NCBI GenBank assembly: GCA_964650975.1
Contig: CAZYWA010000436.1
Location: 1-6,946 of the forward strand
Source: CAZYWA01 sp964650975 [NCBI: uncultured bacterium]
GTDB lineage: Bacteria; JADJOY01
Direction: 5' to 3'
DNA: 6,946 nucleotides
Positions 1 through 5,799 of the stretch are shown piece by piece (position 1 is the first letter of the stretch; each line of letters starts with the position of its first letter). A model generated the notes under the pieces. It was not told where the DNA came from and did not search any database. It saw only the letters and a program-made list of their open reading frames with translations. A program made the translations under genes and the position numbers.

Positions 1-585
1 GCCGCCGGTCACGCCGATCGCGTTGTTGCACACCACCTGACTGCCGTTTTTCTCGGCGAAGGCCCGCACCGAGAGCTCGGGCCGCACCAGCCGGTACGAC
101 GCCGCGGCGCCGTCGGTGGTGACGATCGACTTGTCCTCGAAGACTTCCGTGTAGCGCGTGGCCGCGGTGTGCACGCCACGCGACGCAGCGAGGGTCGCTT
201 TCTCGAGCTCGACGGCGCGTCCCAGCTTGTCGCCGATCGCGAGCGCCTCGAGCTCCTCGTAACCCTCACCCACGTAGTCGGTCCGGGCCAGCTCGACTCT
301 CGGCAGCGGCGCCACCTTGCGGCCGCCGGCGCGCGCCAGCTCGCGCGCCGAGGAGACCGCCGCGTCGACCGCCTTCCGCACGCCGGCGCGATCGAGGTCC
401 GAGGTCGATGCGAATCCCCACGCACCGTCCACCAGCGCGCGAACTCCCACGCCGGTGCGGGTGCGATGCGTGGCCTCCTCGACCCGCCCCTTCTGGACCG
501 AGAACGCGTTCTGCACGCGACGGTGGTAGCGAAGCTCGAGAAAGGCCGCGCTCTCGGCCGCCACCGATTCGAGAAGGTCTTTCAT
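1..585 (-). CDS. TldD/PmbA-family metalloprotease, N-terminal part (cut by window edge)
   Basis: The reading frame is open from an ATG at 585 down to base 1, giving 195 codons with no stop, so the C-terminal half lies outside the window. The product starts MKDLLESVAAESAAFLELRY. Residues 45-60 carry the glycine-rich GVGVRALVDGAWGFAS block typical of the TldD/PmbA N-terminal domain. It is preceded by a segment (VQKGRVEEA) matching the family's usual strand pattern and followed by the helical region. Known family role: TldD and PmbA (TldE) form a cytosolic zinc protease that trims unfolded or modified peptides, such as microcin B17 precursor and the CcdA antitoxin. The HExxxH zinc motif of TldD would lie past the left edge, so I cannot tell a catalytic TldD-type from a non-catalytic PmbA-type subunit. 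No strong Shine-Dalgarno precedes the ATG; an in-frame GTG at 594 is a weaker alternative. The gene lies downstream of the ankyrin gene on the same strand. Confidence 0.85.
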   Translation of the reverse strand, partial: MKDLLESVAAESAAFLELRYHRRVQNAFSVQKGRVEEATHRTRTGVGVRALVDGAWGFASTSDLDRAGVRKAVDAAVSSARELARAGGRKVAPLPRVELARTDYVGEGYEELEALAIGDKLGRAVELEKATLAASRGVHTAATRYTEVFEDKSIVTTDGAAASYRLVRPELSVRAFAEKNGSQVVCNNAIGVTGG

Positions 586-691
586 GTCGCCCACTTTCAG
601 CCGGTCGAGGCGAGCCCCTGAGCGCCAAGACGGCGCCCGTTAGGATACCCGACGAAGCCGAAATCCGGCGAAATGAGGGATGACTTCGCGG
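586..691 (-). other. Gap between ankyrin gene and tldD-like gene
   Basis: This 106-bp gap lies between two minus-strand genes. It holds a short hairpin, GCGCC-AAGAC-GGCGC at 622-636 (plus-strand reading, 5-bp stem), with no T-tract, so it is not a convincing terminator. Reading on the minus strand, TATCCT at 647-642 resembles a -10 box and sits about 57 bases upstream of the tldD-like ATG. I see no good -35 at the right distance. The gene may therefore have its own weak promoter or be read through from the ankyrin gene; the sequence does not decide. Confidence 0.25.
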
Positions 692-2794
692 TCAGCGGTC
701 GGGGGGGCGGTCGCGCAGCGCCCGGTTGGTGGCGTCGCGCAAGAGCGCCACGACGGCCGGATCGCCGCGCCGGATCGCGGCGTCGAGCACCGAGTCGCGG
801 CGAGCGTTCCGGGCCAGGGGATCGGCGCCGTAGCCGAGCAGCCGGTTGGCGAGCGGCGCCGCGCCGCGGCGCTCCACCGCGCGCAACAGCGGGGTCGCCC
901 CGTCGCCGTCCTTGGCGTCGACCGCCGCGCGCGCCTCGAGGAGCAGATCCAGCGATTCCATGGCAGCCGCGAGCGACGCCTCGTCCGAGGTTCCGCAGGT
1001 CTGCATCAGCACGTGGAGCGGCGTCCGGCCCTTGCGGTCGACCGTGTCGGCCCGCGCACCGTGCGCCAGCAGAGCGCGCAGCGCGGCCGGCGACGTCACC
1101 GCGCGCATCAGCGCGGTCTCGCCGCGCCGGTCGACCGCTTCCGGATCGGCGCCCCGGCGCAGCAGCAACGCCAGCACCTCGGGACTGCGCGCGGCCCACG
1201 CGGCGTGCAGCGCGCGGCCTCCCAGCGGACCCTCGACGCTGCCCAGGTTCGGATCGGCGCCGCGCTCGAGCAGCAACTCGACGATCTCGGCCATCGGGTC
1301 GTCTTTCCAGGCACGAGGTGGCCGCTTCCCTTCGGCGAGCAGACCGTGGCAGCAGGCGAGCACCAGCGGTGTGCGATCGTCGCTGGTACGAGCGTGGGGG
1401 TCCGCTCCCCATTCGAGTAGGGTCCGCGCGATCTCCACGCGGCCATTCGAGAGGGCCTGGGTCAGCGCCGTCTCGCCCGACTCGCTCACGGCGCGCACGT
1501 CCGCGCCGTGGACCAAGAGCCACTTCACGACGTCCTCGTGGCCCTCGGCCGCGGCCGACATGAGCGGCGTCAGTCCCGCCACGTCGCGCGGATCGATCCT
1601 TGCGCCGCGCTCGTGCAGGAGCTCGAGCAGCGGTCCGGTTCGCGCGACCCGGAAGAGCGGCGTGCGCTCCTGCACGTCGAGCGCCTCGAGGCCGGCGCCC
1701 AGCGCCACCAGCCGCTCCGCGTAGCTCGCGCGACTCCAGCGCGCCGCCACGTGCAGCGCGCTCTCGCCACGCTGGTCGCGGGCGTCGAGGTCGGCGCCGT
1801 GAGCGGCGAGCAGGTCGATCACCTGGACGTCGCCCGCGGGGCCGCCGACCACCTCGTGGAGCGGCGTGCGTCCAGCCACGTCGGCCGCGCGCGGATCGGC
1901 GCCGCGGGCGAGGAGCGCGGCCGCCGCCTGCACGTTTCCCACCGCGTGGTGGAGTGCGGTGCGGCCTGCCACGTCCATCCGGTCGATGCGCGCGCCGGCA
2001 TCGAGCAGCAGCTCGACCAGTGCGGTCGAGCCCCACGCGACCGCGGCCATGAGCGGCGTCGTCCCTTGCGGATCGGGGGCGTTCGGATCGGCGCGTCGGC
2101 CGAGCAGCACGCGCACCAGCTCGAGATGATCGCCGGCCGCCGCCTCCAGGAGCGCGGTGCGGCCGCCCCGGTCGGGCTGGTTGACGCCGATCCCGCCGGC
2201 GAGCAGCCGGAGCACGATGTCGACCGCGCCCGACGCGGCCATCGCGGTGAGCAGGTGCCGTCCGTGGCGAGCCGGAACGCGCGGGTTCGCGCCGAGATCG
2301 AGCAGCAACCGCACCGCGTCGAAACGCAATGCGGCGGCGGCATAACCGAGCGCCGTCACTCCTTCGTCGTCGGGGCGGTCGACCTTGCCGCCGAGCTCGA
2401 CCAGCGCACGGATCACCTCGCAACGCCCCGCGGCGGCGGCGTGGTGGAGCGCGGTCGCAGAGCTGCCCTCGCGCTCGTGCAAGTCGGCGCCGGCGGCGGA
2501 GAGGTCGCGCACGATCTGCGCGCGTGCCAGATCCTCGTCTTCCGGGCCGGACGAGGACGCGTCTCCCCCGTCAGCGCCGATCGCAGCCCAGTGGAGCGCT
2601 GTGCGGCCGGGCTCCGAGCGTCGCTGCGGACTCGCGCCCGCTTGCAGCAGCAGCTGCGCGATCTCGACGGCCCCGATCCGCGCCGCCACCGCGAGCGGAC
2701 CCTCGCCGCGCTCGGGCGAGGCTCCACCGTCGAGCTCGGCCCGCACCGCGGCCAGGTCGCGGCGCAGGATCGCATCGATCAACCGGTCACTCAT
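692..2794 (-). CDS. Large ankyrin-repeat protein (about 20 repeats)
   Basis: This is a 700-residue protein made almost entirely of ankyrin repeats, a helix-turn-helix-loop fold that acts as a protein-binding surface. I count about 20 units. Repeat boundaries fall near residues 30, 63, 111, 145, 178, 211, 244, 277, 308, 343, 377, 408, 441, 474, 526, 559, 590, 632 and 667, with a capping helix pair at 1-29. Hallmarks are visible throughout: G-x-TALH or TPLH at the first helix (GRTALHWAA at 63, GRTPLH at 308 and 589) and loops ending GADP or GADx. Two repeats carry charged insertions, at about 72-88 and 482-500. There is no signal peptide, membrane segment or enzymatic domain, so it is probably cytosolic. 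The ATG at 2794 has only a weak purine stretch upstream (GTGAGCGGC). The partner is unknown. It is divergent from the DUF4253 gene and upstream of the tldD-like gene. Ankyrin identity is secure; the function is not. Confidence 0.93.
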   Translation of the reverse strand: MSDRLIDAILRRDLAAVRAELDGGASPERGEGPLAVAARIGAVEIAQLLLQAGASPQRRSEPGRTALHWAAIGADGGDASSSGPEDEDLARAQIVRDLSAAGADLHEREGSSATALHHAAAAGRCEVIRALVELGGKVDRPDDEGVTALGYAAAALRFDAVRLLLDLGANPRVPARHGRHLLTAMAASGAVDIVLRLLAGGIGVNQPDRGGRTALLEAAAGDHLELVRVLLGRRADPNAPDPQGTTPLMAAVAWGSTALVELLLDAGARIDRMDVAGRTALHHAVGNVQAAAALLARGADPRAADVAGRTPLHEVVGGPAGDVQVIDLLAAHGADLDARDQRGESALHVAARWSRASYAERLVALGAGLEALDVQERTPLFRVARTGPLLELLHERGARIDPRDVAGLTPLMSAAAEGHEDVVKWLLVHGADVRAVSESGETALTQALSNGRVEIARTLLEWGADPHARTSDDRTPLVLACCHGLLAEGKRPPRAWKDDPMAEIVELLLERGADPNLGSVEGPLGGRALHAAWAARSPEVLALLLRRGADPEAVDRRGETALMRAVTSPAALRALLAHGARADTVDRKGRTPLHVLMQTCGTSDEASLAAAMESLDLLLEARAAVDAKDGDGATPLLRAVERRGAAPLANRLLGYGADPLARNARRDSVLDAAIRRGDPAVVALLRDATNRALRDRPPDR

Positions 2795-2912
2795 CGCTGC
2801 CGCTCACGCGACGTGCGTCGTCACCGCGCACATGAGTGGAGCGTAGCACCCGGATAATCTACCCCGGTGGCGGGCGCTCGCCCGAGAACGGAACCAGCGC
2901 CCCGAGCTCGTC
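2795..2912. promoter_or_regulatory. Divergent intergenic region, ankyrin gene / DUF4253 gene
   Basis: Both flanking genes start here and point outward, so at least one promoter on each strand is expected within 118 bp. On the plus strand GATAAT at 2853-2858 matches five of six bases of a -10 box and would start a transcript about 50 bases before the DUF4253 GTG, but no -35-like hexamer sits 16-18 bases upstream. On the minus strand the same A/T island reads TAGATTATCC and could serve the ankyrin gene. It is the only A/T-rich island in the gap. The exact promoter positions are inference. Confidence 0.35.
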
Positions 2913-3716
2913 GTGTCCACGATTCGCGCACACTCGTCCCCCTCGAGCCAGCCGGACGGCGGCTCGCGTGAGCTCCGCGAAGAGCTGCGCGCGCTGCTCG
3001 ACCGGCGCGAGGTGCTGTGGGACTTCGAGGCCTGGAACCACTCCACGGACAACCCGGCCTGCTGGCGCAGCGAGCTGCCGCGCAAGCAGGCACTCACCGT
3101 GTGGGCCCAGCTCCGCGACGTGGCCTCCGAGTCCGGCTGCTGGCCGGTGATCGTGGGCGCGGCGGACGACGAGGCCGCGCACGCGGAGACGGCGCGCGAG
3201 GCGGGCCAAACGTTCGCCGCGACCCTGCAAGCCGGGCTGGCGCTCGACACCGAGGCCTGGTTCGCCAACGAAGCGTCGCTCGATCCCGAGCTGCTGCTCG
3301 AGCTCGAGGGGACCACGCTGCCGAGGCGCGTCTCGAGGGCTCGCCTGCAGCCGGACGGCGAGGCTCCGTGGAAACGAAACGCGACCACCACGCTCTTCTG
3401 GATCGAGACGCCGCATGCATGGCAGGTCCCGGCGGCGCTCGGGTTCGGAGGATGGAACTCCTGTCCACCGCCCGCGGTGCACGTGGCGCTGCTCAAGCGG
3501 TGGCACGATCGCTGGGGCGCGGTGCTGGTGGGGCTCTCTCGCCAGCGGCTCACGATGCAGGCGAAACGCAAGCCGCCGAACCGCAACCAGGCGCTGGCGC
3601 TGGCCCGCGAGCAGTTCCTCTACTGCGAAGAGCTGGTGCTCGCCGAGCACGGCTCGCTGGAAGCGCTCGCCGCGGCGCGGATGGCGAGCGACGTGTGGTC
3701 ATTTCGCTGGGATTGA
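2913..3716 (+). CDS. DUF4253 domain-containing protein
   Basis: This 267-residue protein starts at a GTG; it is the first usable start in the frame, though its ribosome site (CGAG, about 6 bases upstream) is weak. The C-terminal third (about residues 158-267) matches the DUF4253 pattern well: W-N-S-C-P-P-P at 181-187, then HVALLKRWHDRWGAVLVGLS (190-209), a PP-x-N-R-x-x-A-L-A-L-A-R-E-Q-F-x-Y-C stretch (221-238), and the closing L-E-A-L-A-A-A with W-S-F-R-W-D at the extreme end. An earlier SGCWPVIVG motif at 74-82 fits the upstream half of the same family. DUF4253 has no established biochemical function to my knowledge. No signal peptide or membrane segment is present, so it is likely cytosolic. 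It is transcribed away from the ankyrin gene, and its stop codon is followed within a few bases by a set of GC-rich hairpins. Confidence 0.87.
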   Translation: MSTIRAHSSPSSQPDGGSRELREELRALLDRREVLWDFEAWNHSTDNPACWRSELPRKQALTVWAQLRDVASESGCWPVIVGAADDEAAHAETAREAGQTFAATLQAGLALDTEAWFANEASLDPELLLELEGTTLPRRVSRARLQPDGEAPWKRNATTTLFWIETPHAWQVPAALGFGGWNSCPPPAVHVALLKRWHDRWGAVLVGLSRQRLTMQAKRKPPNRNQALALAREQFLYCEELVLAEHGSLEALAAARMASDVWSFRWD

Positions 3717-3719
3717 GGT

Positions 3720-3784
3720 GAGTTTCCTCGGGGGCTTTCCAAGCCCCCGACCCATCCGAAGTAAATTCGGATGGGCCCCACCCC
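3720..3784. repeat. Double-hairpin repeat unit 1
   Basis: This 65-bp unit begins 3 bases after the DUF4253 stop codon with GAGTTTCCTCG. It contains two adjacent perfect hairpins. Hairpin A is CGGGGGCTT (3729-3737), loop TCC, AAGCCCCCG (3741-3749). Hairpin B is CCCATCCGAA (3751-3760), loop GTAAA, TTCGGATGGG (3766-3775). It ends in CCCCACCCC. A second unit of the same length and plan lies at 3829. The hairpins could end or protect the DUF4253 transcript, but no T-tract follows, so this is not a classic intrinsic terminator. It may be a REP-like palindromic repeat. Confidence 0.85.
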
Positions 3785-3828
3785 AAATCCGGCGCGGGAC
3801 CGGTTCGGTCGATTTCTTCACACGCTTT

Positions 3829-3893
3829 GAGCTCCCGGGGGGCTTTTCAAGCCCCCCGCCCCACGAAAAGTGATTTCGTGGGGCCCCACCCCC
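3829..3893. repeat. Double-hairpin repeat unit 2
   Basis: This 65-bp unit is directly repeated from the one at 3720, with 44 bases between them; a small hairpin, GACCG-GTT-CGGTC, sits at 3798-3810 in that spacer. It starts GAGCTCCC. Hairpin A is CGGGGGGCTT (3836-3845), loop TTC, AAGCCCCCCG (3849-3858). Hairpin B is CCCCACGAAA (3859-3868), loop AGTGA, TTTCGTGGGG (3874-3883), followed by CCCCACCCCC. Compared with unit 1, both arms of hairpin B differ in sequence yet still pair perfectly over 10 bp. This indicates selection for, or a copying mechanism that keeps, the folded shape. Its right end overlaps the 126-bp repeat. Confidence 0.85.
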
Positions 3894-4005
3894 GAGTCGG
3901 CTCGCTGCGCTCGCCGGGCGCCTCTGGGTCGCCTGGCCGAGATCCGCGCGAGCAGTCGGTTCGCGGGTGACGGCGAGTGGAGCGTCCCCGAACCGACTGA
4001 CGAGG
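3880..4005 (-). repeat. 126-bp dispersed repeat, copy 1 (inverted relative to copy 2)
   Basis: Read on the minus strand from 4005 to 3880, this segment aligns over its full length with 6764-6889 on the plus strand. There is one single-base gap in each copy and, by hand count, roughly five of six positions identical. It contains a long imperfect palindrome: CAGTCGGTTCG at 3953-3963 pairs perfectly with CGAACCGACTG at 3989-3999, with a further GGG/CCC inside. A GGCGCCCGGCGAGCG core and a GGGGGTGGGGCCCC end are shared between copies. Just outside the palindrome, CGAGGGAA (4001-4008) is a near inverted match to TTTCCTCG at 3723-3730. The whole 3720-4010 block may therefore be one element with imperfect terminal inverted repeats. 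No open reading frame within it looks coding. Confidence 0.88.
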
Positions 4006-4296
4006 GAAGCCCTTCACAGGTTCTGGGAGGGTGCAGACGAAAGAAATTCAGCCGCTTGGATGACCGGCATGCGTGGCGGGAAACTGCTCGAACGTCTGCG
4101 CCTCGTCGCCCATGGGCTGCGGTCCCTCACAGCCGCAGGCGTCCATCTTGGTTCAGACGCTGCGGACGCGAGGGACCGCGTCCCTCCAAACAGCAGGCGA
4201 TCGCTTCGGAGGTGAGATCCGAGCTGCGCGATTGCTGGCGCACGGTCCAAGGCGCCGATAAGCTGCGTTTCTTCGTTCGGTTCGAGGTGCACGAAC
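4006..4296 (+). other. Non-coding stretch upstream of nadA with nested inverted repeats
   Basis: I find no convincing gene in these 291 bases; its open frames have poorer third-position G/C than the neighbouring genes. It holds several inverted repeats: GGTGCAGACG at 4030-4039 with CGTCTGCGCC at 4093-4102 (10 bp, one G-T pair); CTGCGG (4117-4122) with CCGCAG (4133-4138); and two mutually exclusive hairpins, GGACGCG-AGGGAC-CGCGTCC (4164-4183) and GAGGGAC-CGC-GTCCCTC (4170-4186). It could be a long nadA leader, a small RNA, or more repeat-derived sequence. I recognise no riboswitch class here and no clear promoter. Confidence 0.45.
4284..4289 (+). promoter_or_regulatory. Ribosome binding site of nadA
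   Basis: GAGGTG lies 7 bases before the GTG at 4297, good Shine-Dalgarno geometry. It favours this GTG over the internal in-frame ATG codons at 4375 (codon 27) and 4390 (codon 32), neither of which has a comparable purine-rich site in front. Confidence 0.65.
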
Positions 4297-5646
4297 GTGT
4301 CTCCCGCGCTGGCCGCTCGCCAAGTCGTCGCCGACCGCTCGATCCGCTCGAGCGGGATCGTGCTCGAGCCTGGCATGCCCATCTGTCAGATGGACCTGCC
4401 GCTCGACTGGTACCAGGAGGAGTTCAAGCCCTACGCCGAGGAGTACCTCGCGCTCGAGAGCCGCGCGCCCGACGTCGTGCTGCCCTGGATGGACCGTTAC
4501 ATCCGCCCGGCGCTCGACCATTTCGGCAGCGAGCTCATGCTGCTCGCGCATTTCTACATGGGCGGTGAGATCGTGAAGCTGGTCGAGCGTTACGGTGGCA
4601 GCGTCGCGGACAGCTACTTGCTGGCGCGCCAGGCGGTGCTGCACCCCGAGACCAAGATCTTCGTCGAGTCGGCGGTGCACTTCATGGCCGAGGCGATCGC
4701 GATCCTCGCCGGCGACGACCAGCGCGTCTACATCACCAACCCGAAGGCCGGCTGCACCATGGAGATGCTCGCGAAGGAGCACATGGTGCTGCCTGCATTC
4801 GATTACCTGCTCGAGCGGTACGGCGACGAGCTGCTGGGCATCGCCTACATGAACACCTCCGGGCGGCTCAAGGCACTCGCCGGCCAGACCCACGGCGCCT
4901 GCTGCACCAGCAGCAACGCGGAGAAGATCGTGCGCTGGGCACGCAAGGACCGGAAGCGGATCTTCTTCCTGCCCGATCGCCATCTCGGCGACAACGTCGC
5001 GCGTCAGGTCGGCATCGATCCCGAACGCATCTTTCACTGGCCGGGCGGGATCGACGGCATGCACTACCTGCCCGACACCGCCGAGCTGGAGCGTCTCGAT
5101 CGTGCCGAGATGATTCTGTGGGGTGCCTTCTGCGGCGTGCATACGGTGTTTTCCACGCGCCAGATCGAATACTGGCGATCGCGCGGCTACCGGGTGCTGG
5201 TCCACCCGGAGTGCACGAAGGAAGTGGTGGCCGCCGCGGACGGCAACGGCTCGACCAACTACCTGTGGAGCCAGATGCTCGCCGCGAAGCCAGGCGACAA
5301 GCTCGCCATCGGCACCGAAGGGCATTTCGTGCGGAACGCGCGCGAGCAGGCGCGGCTGCACGGCGTCGAGCTGGTGAACCTGGCCGACGTGCCCGAGGAG
5401 GACCGCGGGAGCGCGGGCTGCGGTTGCGCCACCATGAGCCGCAACGACCCTCCCCATCTGGTCGCGATGCTCGACCTGCTGCGGAAGGGCACACCACCCG
5501 ACCTCAATCGCGTGCTCGCCGGCGACGTGGTCAACGAGCGGACCGGCTGGCGCGAACGGCTGGACCACGCGGATCGCGCGCAGGTCGTGCGCCACGCGCG
5601 CGCCGCGCTCGAGCGCATGATCGACGTCACGGAAGCGCAGGGCTGA
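4297..5646 (+). CDS. nadA: Quinolinate synthase NadA
   Basis: NadA condenses iminoaspartate with dihydroxyacetone phosphate to give quinolinate, the pyridine ring precursor of NAD, using an oxygen-sensitive [4Fe-4S] cluster in the cytosol. The 449-residue product shows the family motifs in order: LLAHFYMGGEI (82-92), VADSYLLAR (103-111), VHFMAEAIAIL (127-137), AGC with C153, YMNTSGRLKAL (184-194), CCTSSNAEKIV (202-212), FFLPDRHLG (223-231), WGAFCGVH with C279 (275-282), VLVHPEC (300-306), GSTNYLW (318-324), IGTEGHFV (338-345) and a terminal GCGCATM. Cluster ligands are probably C153, C279 and one of C375/C377. It is longer than E. coli NadA (about 347 residues), with about 80 residues before the first motif and a spacer at 248-274 that resembles the longer NadA type. 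The start rests on the GAGGTG site. No nadB or nadC is adjacent. Confidence 0.96.
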   Translation: MSPALAARQVVADRSIRSSGIVLEPGMPICQMDLPLDWYQEEFKPYAEEYLALESRAPDVVLPWMDRYIRPALDHFGSELMLLAHFYMGGEIVKLVERYGGSVADSYLLARQAVLHPETKIFVESAVHFMAEAIAILAGDDQRVYITNPKAGCTMEMLAKEHMVLPAFDYLLERYGDELLGIAYMNTSGRLKALAGQTHGACCTSSNAEKIVRWARKDRKRIFFLPDRHLGDNVARQVGIDPERIFHWPGGIDGMHYLPDTAELERLDRAEMILWGAFCGVHTVFSTRQIEYWRSRGYRVLVHPECTKEVVAAADGNGSTNYLWSQMLAAKPGDKLAIGTEGHFVRNAREQARLHGVELVNLADVPEEDRGSAGCGCATMSRNDPPHLVAMLDLLRKGTPPDLNRVLAGDVVNERTGWRERLDHADRAQVVRHARAALERMIDVTEAQG

Positions 5647-5799
5647 GCGGCCGCTGGGTTCGCCGCGAGCGATTACCCCGCGCCTGGCTCGACGGGAATT
5701 CCAAGGAAATACCTTGAGTCGTTGCTCGACATTACCGACAATGCCCGCCAGCGTCACTCTCGCGCTCGGCACCCCCACCGAGAGCCGGCTACACGCGCG
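5647..5799 (+). other. Gap between nadA and the PilZ gene
   Basis: These 153 bases hold no gene apart from a possible TTG-started extension of the PilZ frame from 5722. No terminator with a T-tract follows nadA. The middle carries a run of short palindromes: GGAATTCC at 5696-5703, then CAAGG-AAATA-CCTTG at 5702-5716. The second overlaps the -35 of the promoter candidate described separately and could be an operator; that reading is inference. Confidence 0.35.
5714..5742 (+). promoter_or_regulatory. Candidate sigma-70-type promoter for the PilZ gene
   Basis: TTGAGT (5714-5719) and GACAAT (5737-5742) each match four of six bases of the -35 and -10 consensus and are spaced exactly 17 bases apart. 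Initiation about 7 bases later would leave a leader of about 50 bases before the ATG at 5800. If real, it makes the alternative TTG start at 5722 impossible, since that codon would lie inside the promoter. The short inverted repeat CAAGG/CCTTG (5702-5716) touches the -35 and may be a regulator site. Confidence 0.4.

Noticed and set aside
597-2423. A 608-codon minus-strand open frame within the ankyrin gene
   Set aside because: It is extremely rich in Arg, Ala and Gly and overlaps the clear ankyrin frame; it is a high-GC frame shadow.
692-2794. Recurrent GGATCGGCGCC on the plus strand (for example 819, 1143, 1251, 1893), considered as a DNA repeat or binding site
   Set aside because: It encodes the conserved GADP loop of successive ankyrin repeats, which explains it fully.
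1508-2857. A 449-codon plus-strand open frame antisense to the ankyrin gene
   Set aside because: Low-complexity, repeat-patterned product that mirrors the ankyrin repeats; no domain recognised and no ribosome site.
2804-3650. Minus-strand open frames antisense to the DUF4253 gene
   Set aside because: Ser/Arg-rich or low-complexity products opposite a well-supported domain protein.
3729-3775. Intrinsic terminator for the DUF4253 gene
   Set aside because: The hairpins are strong but are followed by C-rich sequence rather than a T-tract, so I list them as repeats rather than terminators.
3967-4215. An 82-codon plus-strand open frame between the repeat and nadA
   Set aside because: It starts inside the palindrome of the 126-bp repeat, has weak third-position G/C, no ribosome site and no recognised family.
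4192-4293. Plus-strand frame reading SEVRSELRDCWRTVQGADK then VRFEV, reminiscent of a TolA/TonB C-terminal segment
   Set aside because: The similarity covers only about 30 residues, the frame lacks a sensible start or upstream domain, and it runs into nadA out of frame. It might be a remnant, but I cannot support it.
4153-5778. A 541-codon minus-strand open frame antisense to nadA
   Set aside because: nadA on the plus strand is unmistakable. The antisense product resembles no family and reflects the G/C third positions.
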